In this document: positions 35,001-44,600 of the stretch, one piece after another
How positions within the stretch are numbered: position 1 is the stretch's first letter
Layout: every line of letters starts with the position of its first letter
NCBI RefSeq assembly: GCF_015706575.1
Contig: NW_024037059.1
Coordinates: 29,088,129 to 29,152,128, forward strand
DNA length: 64,000 bases
Source: Patiria miniata
Taxonomy: Eukaryota > Echinodermata > Asteroidea > Valvatida > Asterinidae
Direction: 5' to 3'
The notes under the pieces: generated by a model
The model's database searches: none
What the model was told of the DNA's origin: nothing
The model's input: only the letters and a program-made list of their open reading frames with translations
Position numbers and translations under genes: made by a program

Positions 35001-35557
35001 TGACAACGACAAAAATGTTATACTGCTGCAATACAGATATGAGATAATTTACCTTACAACAATTACAATGAAAATTTATACCAAACAGCATCACTGTAAT
35101 AACAGATGAGGAGTGGACAAACTTTATGAAATGAATGATTGAAAACGATGTCGAATGATTGAAAACGATGGGTCCGAGTTGGTCACGCATGGGTCCGAGT
35201 TTGTAGTGGGTCCGAGTTGGTTGTGGGTCCGAGTTGGTAGTGGGTCCGAGTTGGTCGTGGGTCCGAGTTGGTAGTGGGTCCGAGTTAGCATGGGTCCGAG
35301 TTGGCTTGGGTCCGAGTTGGCTTGGGTCCGAGTTGGCTTGGGTCCGAGTTGGTTTGGGTCCGAGTTGGATCGAAACCCTTGCAAGTGCGAGCGACTGCTG
35401 TGCCGCGCCGGTATCTTTCCTACCGCCTTTGTTGGTTCGAGTTTGAAGGAAAATCTTACCTGTAAAAAGAAAGATATTTTCTACATTGAACAAGTATTGT
35501 ATTTATATACTCACAAACCGCAGCGGCCAAGCAGACAAAGAGGATCTGAGAGAACAT
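22892..35557 (-). CDS. Secreted papain-family cysteine protease with long N-terminal extension (10 coding exons, 553 aa)
   Basis: Peptidase family C1A, 26/29-kDa protease / counting-factor-associated-protein-D type; expected to act in lysosomes or after secretion. Joined exons (minus strand): 35557-35515, 32967-32809, 31961-31783, 30096-29850, 28497-28308, 26649-26456, 25497-25406, 25004-24843, 23940-23751, 23097-22892; GT-AG introns, phases agree. Order: signal peptide ([14 protein letters not shown]); an extension of about 200 residues typical of this subfamily; I29 inhibitor domain with the ERFNIN pattern (EHEKRKVQF...N...I...N) around residues 220-290; mature enzyme from about residue 330. 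Catalytic residues are all present: Q346, C352 (CGSCWSF), H494 ([10 protein letters not shown]), N518 (WIVKNSW). The length matches this subfamily and exceeds cathepsin L (about 330 aa). It is convergent with the transporter and divergent from PPM1G. Introns are inflated by tandem arrays. The subfamily name is from recall of protein architecture; the peptidase family is certain. Confidence 0.9.
23340..23735 (+). mobile_element. TTAA-type short element, family B (copy 2, left end truncated)
   Basis: Keeps the right end (AAATGATCTACTCTACCTTTAA) and the core AACCGACGCATTATAGCAACC. It lies in intron 9 of the protease gene and ends 16 bases from exon 9's donor. Confidence 0.65.
23751..23940 (-). 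CDS. Cysteine protease coding exon 9
   Basis: Encodes [18 protein letters not shown] to GVYYDKACG, the part of the right-hand domain before the active-site His ([10 protein letters not shown], typical of C1A). Confidence 0.92.
24015..24445 (+). repeat. Dispersed repeat with ACAGGTTGAGTC end
   Basis: Inverted relative to 8685-9090; see that entry for shared landmarks. Lies in intron 8 of the protease gene. Confidence 0.6.
24572..24810 (+). repeat. tRNA-derived SINE, head truncated
   Basis: Starts inside the B box (GAATCCAGCCGCTGGCC) and continues with the same body as 22449-22695, ending in a degraded GAAACGGGAGATTTATG. Confidence 0.85.
24843..25004 (-). CDS. Cysteine protease coding exon 8
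   Basis: Encodes [20 protein letters not shown] and [14 protein letters not shown], the conserved disulfide region of the left-hand domain after the active-site Cys. Confidence 0.92.
25406..25497 (-). CDS. Cysteine protease coding exon 7: catalytic Cys
   Basis: Encodes [19 protein letters not shown]: oxyanion-hole Gln and nucleophile Cys, followed by [12 protein letters not shown]. Confidence 0.94.
25970..26240 (-). repeat. Dispersed repeat with TCTCTGTGTGTCTGT words
   Basis: Inverted relative of 11735-12060. Contains GTTTGGATGAGCGGTTCTC (as complement) and TCTCTGTGTGTCTGTCTGTC (as complement). Lies in intron 6 of the protease gene. Confidence 0.55.
26456..26649 (-). CDS. Cysteine protease coding exon 6: end of propeptide
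   Basis: Encodes [20 protein letters not shown] (tail of the I29 domain), the linker [12 protein letters not shown] and the start of the mature enzyme, [11 protein letters not shown]. Confidence 0.92.
26715..26945 (-). mobile_element. GTGACTGT-rich element, family C (copy 2, partial)
   Basis: Holds AGACTAGTCAAAAAACAGTCAG, CACAGTGACTAGTCAAATTC and CCAGTCAAAGTGTGGCT, matching the complement of 21750-21970. Lies in intron 5 of the protease gene. Confidence 0.65.
26997..27062 (-). repeat. SINE fragment
   Basis: Complement of the SINE body GGAGTATAAATGGGTACC with its flank (TACCCATTTATACTCCTGGG) and GTGTTCTTGGGCAAGACAC. A 65-base remnant. Confidence 0.6.
27295..28235. repeat. Satellite of ~148 bp units with AGGTCA direct repeats
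   Basis: About seven units: ATCCGG or its variant recurs at 27325, 27475, 27625, 27774, 27922, 28067 and 28212 (spacings 145-150). Each full unit contains TGACCTTTGACCTTTTGACC, CCTACTCCCAAGGGCAA and GTTATCATCCGGAAACCATT. On the minus strand this reads as AGGTCAAAGGTCAAGG. Lies in intron 5 of the protease gene. Confidence 0.93.
28308..28497 (-). CDS. Cysteine protease coding exon 5: start of I29 domain
   Basis: Encodes [20 protein letters not shown], then [20 protein letters not shown] and [13 protein letters not shown], the ERFNIN-type helix. The open frame running on from here to 29812 is intronic repeat and not exon; the acceptor AAAATGCAG marks the true edge. Confidence 0.88.
28547..29806. 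repeat. 12-bp tandem array (GACTTGGGATGG)n with a 561-bp higher-order repeat
   Basis: About 1.2 kb of 12-bp units varying as GGGATGGACTTG, GTGATGGACATG and GGGACGGACTTG. A distinctive unit (GGCCTTTGGACGG) recurs at 28701 and 29262, giving a 561-bp higher-order period present about twice. Because units are multiples of three without stops, three minus-strand frames of 405-502 codons stay open; they are artefacts. The left edge (CAGTGCTGTATTCAAGTCCATC) resembles the hAT-like ends at 5801 and 9820. Lies in intron 4 of the protease gene. Confidence 0.95.
29850..30096 (-). CDS. Cysteine protease coding exon 4: N-terminal extension
   Basis: Encodes [18 protein letters not shown] to SVFTPPTG, part of the subfamily-specific N-terminal region. 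Contains [19 protein letters not shown], a conserved stretch in this protease group by my recollection. Confidence 0.9.
30170..30850. repeat. AATATTCGAAT-rich region, probable old inverted-repeat element
   Basis: Words such as CGATTATTCGAACC and CCGAATATTCCAATA near 30195-30240 face GAATATTCAAAC and GAATATTCGGTATAA near 30750-30820. A similar GAATATTCGAATATTCGG cluster lies at about 59340. No open frame. Lies in intron 3 of the protease gene. Confidence 0.4.
31783..31961 (-). CDS. Cysteine protease coding exon 3: N-terminal extension
   Basis: Encodes [20 protein letters not shown] to [10 protein letters not shown]. Between ATATCCTAG and GTAGGT on the minus strand. Confidence 0.9.
32000..32450. 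repeat. 18-bp minisatellite (GTGCAGGCTCCGCCCACT)n
   Basis: About 24 units of 18 bp, with variants such as CATCCACTGTTCAGGCTC and CATGCCCCACCCACTGTG. Multiples of three without stops keep long frames open on both strands (up to 206 codons); these are not genes. Lies in intron 2 of the protease gene. Confidence 0.95.
32809..32967 (-). CDS. Cysteine protease coding exon 2: N-terminal extension
   Basis: Encodes [20 protein letters not shown] to RIDFYG, the start of the secreted chain after the signal peptide. It has [17 protein letters not shown], in keeping with the extension of this protease group. Confidence 0.9.
33216..33812. mobile_element. TTAA-flanked element split by a second element (33420-33790)
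   Basis: The outer element runs from TTAAGGCAAAAAAAAAAGGC with CGGTTTCTGGTAT, through CATACCCGAAACCAGAGACG, to GGGTTTTTTTTGGCCTTAA. It matches the intact relative at 59919-60305. Inserted in its right end is a 371-bp element with ends AGTGGCTATCATTACGGCAG and CTGCCGTAACGATAGCCACT. The insert carries on its minus strand a tRNA-derived segment (A box AGCTCAGTCGATAGAG, B box GGTTCGCATCTC). Lies in intron 1 of the protease gene. Confidence 0.75.
34010..35385. mobile_element. 1.4-kb element flanked by inverted 15-17-bp arrays (AACTCGGACCCA)n
   Basis: The left array (about 34030-34235) repeats AACTCGGACCCACTACC. The right array (about 35168-35372) repeats the complement, TGGGTCCGAGTTGGT. The outer edges match as inverted repeats (ACTTGCAAGGGTNTC). 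The 900 bases between are AT-rich with no coding sense. Looks like a non-autonomous DNA transposon with amplified subterminal repeats. Lies in intron 1 of the protease gene, ending 130 bases from exon 1. Confidence 0.8.
35515..35557 (-). CDS. Cysteine protease coding exon 1: signal peptide
   Basis: Only 43 bases: ATG followed by codons for [13 protein letters not shown], a clear secretory signal core, then the donor GTGAGT. Start chosen because it is the only ATG giving a signal peptide in the right phase. Confidence 0.85.
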
Positions 35558-36189
35558 TTTGCTAAAGTTTTTTGAGTAGAAACTTATCGCGCGACGACGA
35601 CGTTGGATCCAAGGGGTGGTGTAGTCTGGTATCCCAATTCTTAACATAAGACGAAGTATAAAAGTAGTTTCTGGTTTGGCTCCCGACTAAACATGTTATC
35701 AGATGACCCATCACATGACATGACTTTTCTGGTCACGTGCTTATCCTGATCAGGTCGGCACAGAGACCACACGGGTGGCACAAACGATGTCTAGGTCACA
35801 GGGCCCTGCTAGCTGCTGGTCTAGATAATCAAATTAGCGCCTTGTCTGGTCGTAAAAACCCAAAGCCATTAGCATATAAATTGGACCATTTAACGGTATT
35901 ACGTTACTTTCTTGATACAAAGTTCCTTTATTGACAAACGAGGTCAGTTATAGGTCATCACGATATGTGGATTTTGAAGAAAAGGCGTTTTCGAGACGAT
36001 GATTGCAAAAAGAAGTTTCTCCTATTTTAAAACTCAGCTGCAAAAAATACATACTACTTTGCAACAACTTTGTGCAGTAAGAAAAAAACCTTCACATGAT
36101 TCTATGAGAGCTGATTTTTTTTTTACGTGAACCTAGTCATTATAATTAATACAGTAGTTAATTAGTGAAAATTAATTAGTAAAGTTTTT

Positions 36190-36606
36190 ATGTGTCTCTT
36201 CGTGAAAACGAAAGTTCAAGTTTCCAACATTTTGACCCTTGCTGTTCAACGGCTAAGCTTTTCCATAGGCGCGCGTGTGTACGCGTGAGCCGCTGAGAAT
36301 TGAAAGATCTTCGTGAAAACGGAATTCTCAGTTGACCTACCTTTACGCCTTTCCTTGCAAACGCAATAGGTTTTGTACGCGTTCAAGGGGCTAAAATGTA
36401 TGTGGCTCTTCGTGAAAACGCAAAATGCAATTATCGAGATTTCCGGCCCCTTGCATCATTAATGTAATTTGGAAATTAATGATGTTTTGCTAACAGAAAC
36501 ATATCAAAATGGTTATAAGTACAATGTTTTAAAGCAAAATAGTGAAAAAATCGAAATCGAAAAAAACCTGGTAATTTTTGACATAATATGGCTCTTCGTG
36601 AAAACT
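36190..36606 (+). repeat. Four spaced copies of CTCTTCGTGAAAACG
   Basis: CTTCGTGAAAAC begins at 36198, 36309, 36408 and 36594 (spacings 111, 99, 186), three times preceded by TGTGGCT or the like. The sequence between copies is only weakly similar, so this is a decayed array of about 100-bp units or conserved spaced motifs. Confidence 0.6.
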
Positions 36607-37097
36607 TTGGTGACGATATCATGGAGGAAACCAATTATCCATACAATTCTAGCAGAATACTACTAGTCAATGTGTAGCGCTGCGCCGGTAACCAGCTTTT
36701 TATGCCGGGGGGGGGGGGGCGCAAATTAAGACTTACTGTATCGACGTCTAAAAATACTGTTGGTTTTGGTCTTACGACGTCATCAAAAATGCCGCCGGGG
36801 GAGGGGGGGAGGGCAAGGTGTCCCCTTCCCCCCTCTGCATGGACACGCCACTATAAAGCACTGGTTCAACTTTAAGTTTCTTAATAAAAAACAAACTTGT
36901 TTTATTCCTCTAAATGAGCTCCTTAATTACAAGTTTCTTCGGTGCTATATTTTCGATCGAGTTTACCCTTTAAAAAGACTTGTGTTTCAAATTGCTATTC
37001 TTCTGATAATACAAAATGTCCTCAAGTTTAAATGCGATGCCGAGAAATGCGACGCCGATGGCACATATGCAACACCATAGTTTGGTCAATTTTATGG

Positions 37098-37141
37098 GAA
37101 CAGACCGACAGACAGACCGACCGACCGACCGACCGACCACC
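37098..37141. repeat. (GACC)n microsatellite
   Basis: GACAGACAGACCGACCGACC run, about 44 bases. Confidence 0.9.
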
Positions 37142-38543
37142 AATTAAGTGACATGTGTAGAAGCTCCAAATTTATGAAATTCCATAGTACGTCAGTCGCT
37201 GGGCGGATCTGTGCCCAAACCAAAGTAAACCCTTTTCACAAAAGGTTGACGCCTAAAGGGGGGAGGGTATTGAATAAAACATACAAGTTGAAGATAAACA
37301 AGTGCGATTGCACAATAAGCTCTGGCCGTCTTGCATGACAGTCTTGCATGAAATGGTACAATTGCTCACTTGTTCGTGATTGTCAATTGACAGCCCCTAC
37401 CCTTATTTGTTCATGGAAAAAACCTGATAAAAAAACGCCCCAAACCATCAATTACTACCTTTTCCCTTGACTACACGCAGACGCCTCCATAATTATGATC
37501 GGACACCAAAAAAACCCCGCCCCCCCCCCCAAAAAAAACTTCCCTACCTACCTTCCTACCTACCTACCCTATTTTCTAATACCATGTAATCGGAAGCAGA
37601 ACTATTTTTGGCATCATCCCTATATAGGCCATGGAGACTCGTAAACCTTACACAGGGCCAGATGCAGGGGTGATGCATAGTTACAGGTGTGTATAAGCTC
37701 CTAAGTTCCTAGCGCATTACATACCACGTGACCTTTACATTTACCACATTTTCTTCCCTCCATGAACACACTTTTCATAAACAACTCCACGATTTGTTTC
37801 AAACACTATTTGTCAAGTATATAATGTATTTTGTTTGCTTCTTTTTTTTTGGACAGTTACAATTTTGGTACTTAAAGTTTTATGGGTGAGTTAGGGGTTT
37901 TTGGTCAATTTTTTTTTTTGGGGGGGGGGGACCGACAGACACCAAAGTGACTTGTAGAAGCTATGTGCCAGAGCTTAAAAATCGAATAAGCTGAAGAACT
38001 GAGAAAACGGGGAATTAAACCAATCGGTCTGAAACTTCAACCTGTTGCTCAAAGCAGAATTTTATGCTCACACTATGCCCCACTTAGTTCGACTCCGCCC
38101 CTAAAATGGACGATTACATTTGGTGTAGTCGTTGGTGATTGTTGGTTCATGGAATTCGTTCACACATAAGTCTCTTTAGTCGTTATAAATGATTCCTTGT
38201 AGTTTTGGGGCATGTGTAGTTTAAATTAATAAAATTCATACAAAAACCACATAAATGACGAAATGTGGGGGTTTTTGGGCCCGCGGGGTCACGTGTTATT
38301 TATAGCTCCACAGAGTCGCTGGTATCCGTTGTCCACATAAGGATTACGCAAGTAGTTGGAAAACCAATGAACTTGCATTCTTGCATTCATTCTGCGTACG
38401 TTTTTTTTATGAAAGCACTTTACGTACGTTCATCGCCACGTGAAAACGAATTTTCAAAAGTTTTAGTTGGAGAACTTCTTCGATAACTTTCCTGTTATGA
38501 AACGCAGGTGAAACTGTTTTATCGAAGGAACGATTTGTTCAGG

Positions 38544-38654
38544 ATGGGAGCTTATCTTTCAGAGCCGAAGACAGAGTGCGTTTCTGATGATGGGGGCACC
38601 GAAAAGGTCCGATTTGGTTCGTCTGCGATGCAAGGTTGGCGACTCGGAATGGAG
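38544..38654 (+). CDS. PPM1G: PPM1G coding exon 1
   Basis: Encodes [18 protein letters not shown] to [11 protein letters not shown]; the donor GTAGGC follows. MGAYLS is the N-terminal hallmark (a likely myristoylated Gly after Met removal, by analogy with other PP2Cs). The upstream in-frame Met at 38508 is not conserved. Confidence 0.92.
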
Positions 38655-41600
38655 GTAGGCTATCCGAACATGTCGAACTTCGTTGTGTAGTGGAATCCTT
38701 GTCTTTGATCATTATTGATTTTAACAAGTTAGATAGACCATGCTTAGTGTTCCCTGGATAAAATCAGGTGTATTTTATAATGTAAATCAACAGTGTTGAT
38801 GATTGTCAGTGATAGCTTGCCCCATTATTCTCCTTGGTGACACTGAATGAGTTACTTTTCGTGTCATGTTCAGATGTTTAATGTTTTGCCTTGGTCATTT
38901 GGCTAGCCCCATAAATGTGGCCTATTTACTGGACTGCCTCCGTAAACATAGGCCACACATCCACATGTACACAAATCGTGTCGACGGAGCCAAATTTTGA
39001 TTTTCACATTTAGGCTTAGTTTGTAGGATTTTTTTGCTTTAGAAGCATACTCACCCTCTTATAGGCTAATCAGAAAGTGCTGCCTTTTTCAGATGTCTAA
39101 TTTTTGTGAAATTTCATGTTGAAATTTTGATACGCAAACGTGTAAAAATGAATCTGGAAATTTCACGAAAAATATATATCTGAAAAAGGCAGCACTTTCT
39201 GATTAGCCTATAAAGAGGGTGAGTATGCTTCTAAAGCAAAAAAAACCTACAAACTAATCCTAAATGTGAAAATCAAAATTTGGCTCCGTCGACACGATTT
39301 TTGTACATGTGGATGTGTGGCCTATGTTTACGGAGGCAGTCCAGTAAACTGGCCACATTATGGGGCTATCATTTGGCATGATTGTTTTTCTACCAATCAA
39401 TGTATATTTATATTATTGAACAATGTAGCTACAGCTACATTGTAATTTGTTCATCATGTTATTGAATATTACACATGTATTATAGCCTACATTGTAATTT
39501 GTACATTATGAATCGGCAATATTACAAGATTTTAGAAATTTGGGAAAAAGTGTTGCATCCTGACAGTGACACCACTTTTTTCATCATAATTCTTGTATCA
39601 TCTCAATGAAGGTTAGCCTTGTACTAAGTTGTAGTAAGTAGGATGGGACTCCGTAACATTATCGTGGTACTTATCACGTTTCTCATTCGGAATAGAGATT
39701 GCCCACTTACCTTCCCGATGCCCGAATTGTCTTGTCTTTTGTATAACTCTTCCTTTTCAAACAAATCCGACTGTGGTGTGGTTTATTCCGTGTACGATGC
39801 CTGTGAAAATAGACATGCTCGGAGTGTGCGAACAGAGGTGGACTCCCTATTATCGCAGTATGTGGGAAGTTGGTTTTATAATGATCTCAACGTTTTTTTT
39901 CATAGTTAATGTTTGACCAAAACATCCCCTGAATAAAGTCTGATATTTTCCCTCTAACGTTCAAGTTGATTAAAGACTATATGCCTGCAGAATGATTTCT
40001 GAAGACCCTGACCCTACCCCGAAAGGAGAACAAAAATCGCTGAGACAAGTCTACTGATTGGCGATTGGGGGCACCATTCACTTTACACGGTCGGTGTGCC
40101 GTTTATTTTTGACGCACTGTCCTTATTTTGATCCTGTAAAATTTTTACGATTTCGCGGTGGAAATATTGTCCTTCGACTTCATTTTGTGTTTGCAGCTGT
40201 AGAATGGGAACCAGACAATGGAACTTGCATGGACAGAGCGCCATTAAAGATTGGCAGTGTATATTTTGCCGGAAACGGCAAACCTTTTAGTAAACGTTAG
40301 TTTGCCGGATATGCACTGAACATGCGCAGTTACTGTTTTTTTGTACTTAAACATTTTCCGGTGACAAGTTTTAGTCTGGTTCCATGCCAAAATTATCGTT
40401 GTTACCTCGTATTCACAAGATGGGATTCAGACCATTTTATAATTTCGGACTTTATTTCCCTTTTAAAAAAAATCCTCCAGAGCCACAAAACTGAAAAAGA
40501 AAATGTAATGCTCTGCAAAAAATGTTTGAGACATGTTAAAATAATAAAAGAAGAATATTCTTATTTATTTGGGGATGAAAAAAAAAAAATTTAAAATGTG
40601 GTGCGGTCGGAATCAAACACGAGTCATCCCGCTTACTAGAGCCTTTGCTTAACCACTACACCAAACGTGCTACACAATTTTTGGTTGGAATTTAATACAT
40701 CTTATAATTCAGCCCTATTTTAAAGAGTACAGCGCCCTCTGTTGATATGGATTGCCGCCGGCAAACCTTTAGTAATCGTTAGTTTGCCGTCATTACCTCC
40801 GGCAAAATATCCACTATCTTAAAGATTTATGTTAAAATATAGACGGTACCTTTTAGCAGATACGGTGAGGAAAAATTTGCAAGTTTTGGAAAACGTTAAT
40901 ATTTATTAAAAATCGTTAAAAGTCCCGAAAGACACAACATTTTTTAATCGTCGTTTTTATACAACTTGGCAGAAAGTCCTTAACCCTAACCCCCTAGGCC
41001 CTTGTTGCTTACAACCATCCTCAATCCTCCAAAATCCTCCTCATCCCAAAACTTTGCACTCGTGTTTAAATGAAGGATAACCAACGCCAAATCCTTCAAA
41101 ATCATCAGACAGTCCTGCCTCAAAGTGCATTCATCCTCAATCCTCCAAAATCCTCATGTGCTTCAATCACCATTCATCCTCAATCCTCCAAAATCCTCAT
41201 GTGCTTCAATCACCATTCATCCTCAATCCTCCAGAATCCTCATTTGATTCAATCACCATTCATCCTCAATCCTCTAGAATCCTCCAAAACCGCCAGGAGG
41301 ATTTTGGAGGAGTGAGGTGGGTTAGGGTTAATGCCTGGTGAAGGACTTTTGGCAACGCAAAAAAAGAAATTTCCCATGCCGCGATAATAGGGATGCCGCG
41401 ATAATAGGGAGTCCGACTATATATGGCACCGAACTGGAGTAGACTGTGCATAGGGCCCTATGCACAGAGTCTACTGGGTGGTAACGGTATATAATTATGA
41501 TACATGATAGGTGATATATGATGACAAAAGTGGTGTCAGGATATAACATTCTTTCCAATGTTTCTTTTGCAAGTTTTGTGCACCATACATGTATATTTAC

Positions 41601-44600
41601 CTGTATGATTTTTGCATGAATTTTAGGACTGAGAAAAATTACCAATCTTGTTAGAATAATCTTAGAAGTCTTCACAACCACCAAACTTGGCATCAGGACA
41701 TATTTTTTTTTTCCATCGTTGATATAGGCCTTAATTGTTGCTGTTGTATTGATAAAAATGATGAATGTTTTTTTTTTTAATTACTTAATTAATTTATTTA
41801 TGCTTTGGTTTGATTCGTTTCTGCAGGATGGCCACAACTGCATTTCACAACTTGACGAGGAGACAGCCATGTTTGCTGTCTATGATGGTCACGGAGGTAT
41901 TATAATAAATAACTAAGAATATGTGAACTTACCCCTACAAATGTCGCCCACTGATAGTGTAGAGTATTTCGATCATATTGTGAGCATGCGCAATGGCAAG
42001 GTCAACTGCTTGGGTCAAAGTCATGAATTATTAACCCTAACCTTCCCAAATCCTCCAAAATCCTCTTTGCAAAATGGAGGATTTTGCAGGATTGAGGCTA
42101 TGGCGAAAATGTGTGGCTGATTTTGGAGGATGCACCGTGTCAAGGTCTTGGGCTGGACCGTGTGTTGTTTATGCTCAGCCATGCATACATTTAGGCCTAG
42201 ATTATACTTAAAATCCTCCACACTGCTCCAGGATGTCACTGGCTCTGCCTCAACATTTTGGTTTTGCGCATTTTTTTTCTACGACTGTTTCGTCAAGTGG
42301 TAAAAACAAACATGAAACAGCCATCAAGTTGGTAGTTCTGATGCTTCTTGCTTAACATGGGTTTAGTGAAATTGGTCTTAGGACGCCTCTTAGGTAAGAT
42401 CGATCTTAGAGTAGGGACTCGTCTTAAATCCTAAGATGAGTCGTAAGATGAAATCTGTGTCAAGGTCTTGGGCTGGACCAAGACCTTGACACAGATTTCT
42501 GCCCCAGGTAGGGTAACAGTTAATTCCTTCTGTCGCTGGCTTTCTCCAGGAGCGGAAGTAGCTATCTACTGCTCCAAGTATCTGCCTGACTACATCCTGG
42601 ACCAGGCGGCTTACAAGAATGGTGACATCGGCAAGGCTTTGGAGGATGCCTTCATGAAGATAGACGTGGCTATCAAGGAGCCAGCCGTGGTGGAGGAACT
42701 GCGACAAATAGCGGGGATGGAACACAACAGCGATGAAGGTAGAAGAACATTTACAATTTTCTAAACAAACCCCCCCCCAAAAAAAAAAAACCAGACAAAA
42801 TTAATAAATAAAAGTTGTTTCGGGCAATATGTAACGTCCGTGACAGCTTTTAAAGGGGCACTAGGTCCTGAAATCCCCGAAAATTTTGTGTTTTGGATTG
42901 TTTACTTACCCTATTTCAAACACCTGGTTGAAAGGAAACCAACCTAATTTCTTACCATTCCCGAGAAAAGACGAAAAAACACCGTTTGTTTACATCGGAC
43001 ATGACGGAGTACGAATACGTTTTTCCTGTCTTGTGTGTCTCGGGAACAGTGGTGACCAATCACCAATGCAAAAAAAATTTTGGTTTCTTCAACGTCCGCA
43101 AAAGGCGAACACTTTACGAATGAAATCACAACTAGCGTCATAATAGCTCGAATTTATGGGGTCGCAAAAGTGGACACTGATATTCGTTCTCGCACGCATA
43201 ATACAGGAATAACTCAAAAACGCCCAGTTTTGAAAGGATAGTTGTGTGAATGTTTATATCCTTCTTTTAAATGTTATTTCCGATTAACATCATCTTGTTC
43301 AAAGCGCGTTTTGTAGCCCAATTGGGCTGTTCCAGGACCTAGTGTCCCTTTAAGAGCTTGGCGAATTAATCTGAAAGTGTAGTTTTTAAATCTTATGCAT
43401 CCATCATCTTGTAATGGTCAAGGAGATTACAGACTAGGAGTTTTGGATCATTTCTCTGAATCATTCATTAGATATCATGGTTAATTGGCTTTGTCGTGGA
43501 CATTACACTTTCTTTCATTACACTGGAATTGCCCTTGCACAAATGTTCCAACAAAAGTTGAAGTGGTTCCCATTTGTACTCGTGGGTGGAGAGAGGCAAG
43601 TGGGCATGAACTGGCTTGCCCAAGGACACAACATATGGCCAGCAGCTAGATTCGAACCCCTGACCCTCTGATCATGAGTTACAAACCCTAACCACTAGGC
43701 CACACTCTGTTTAGTTTGTTGTGTTTTTTTTAAACAGCTGATGCTGAAGAAGCGAATGCCTTACAGGAAGAAGCCAACCTACCCCTAGGAGAGCTGCTTG
43801 CCCGCTACAGTTACCACCCGACAAAGACACGGACACTCCGCAAAAAACTGGACAGAAACGACCTCCTATCTCCAATGGTCCGTAAAAAAGCGCCGGCGTT
43901 TGGTAACGAGGACGCGGCCAATGGACAAGACAAGGACAATGGGGAGGGCGACAGAGGCTCAATTCCTCTGAGACTCGACGATGATGAGGAGGAGGTCGAG
44001 GCAGGGTCAAAGGTCCAAGTTGAAGCTAATGGTGCTAAGAAGGACGGCAGTGCTGTCGACGAGGTGCAAGAACCGGAGGGTAACGACAGTGGGAAGGACT
44101 CACAAGAGATCATCAAATGCAATGGTACAGACGCTGCGGAGACGGAGGAAGTCAACGGAAGATTAGGTAGGTGTAGAAGTCTTACGATGTTGGACTCATC
44201 AATCGTACAGTGTTGCAGCTGTTAACCCTAACCCCCTAGGCCCTTGTTGCTTACAACCATCCTCAATCCTCCAAAATTTTGCAACTCCGCCTAAATTTTT
44301 CAAAATTGTCAGACAGTCCTGCCTCAAAATGCATTCATCCTCAATCCTCCAAAATCCTCCTCATCCCAAAACTTTGCACTCGTGTTTAAATGAAGGATAA
44401 CCAACGCCAAATCCTTCAAAATCATCAGACAGTCCTGCCTCAAAGTGCATTCATCCTCAATCCTCCAAAATCCTCTTGTGCTTCAATCACCATTCATCCT
44501 CAATCCTCCAAAATCCTCATGTGCTTCAATCACCATTCATCCTCAATCCTCCAGAATCCTCATTTGATTCAATCACCATTCATCCTCAATCCTCTAGAAT

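Larger units (their letters stand above)
35558..38543. other. Divergent intergenic region between protease and PPM1G
   Basis: It must contain both promoters. Visible: four CTTCGTGAAAAC motifs at 36198-36605, poly-G runs at 36706 and 37919, a (GACC)n run at 37098-37141, and a CACGTG E-box about 110 bases before the PPM1G start codon. No additional gene recognised. Confidence 0.5.

Noticed and set aside
36190..36606. CRISPR-like spaced repeats
   Set aside because: Eukaryotic context, irregular spacing of 99-186 bases and only four short copies; no cas genes.
40980..41331. Internal telomeric repeat tract
   Set aside because: Only two telomere-like units occur at each end, in inverted orientation and at TTAA; transposon ends explain them better than a chromosome-end relic.
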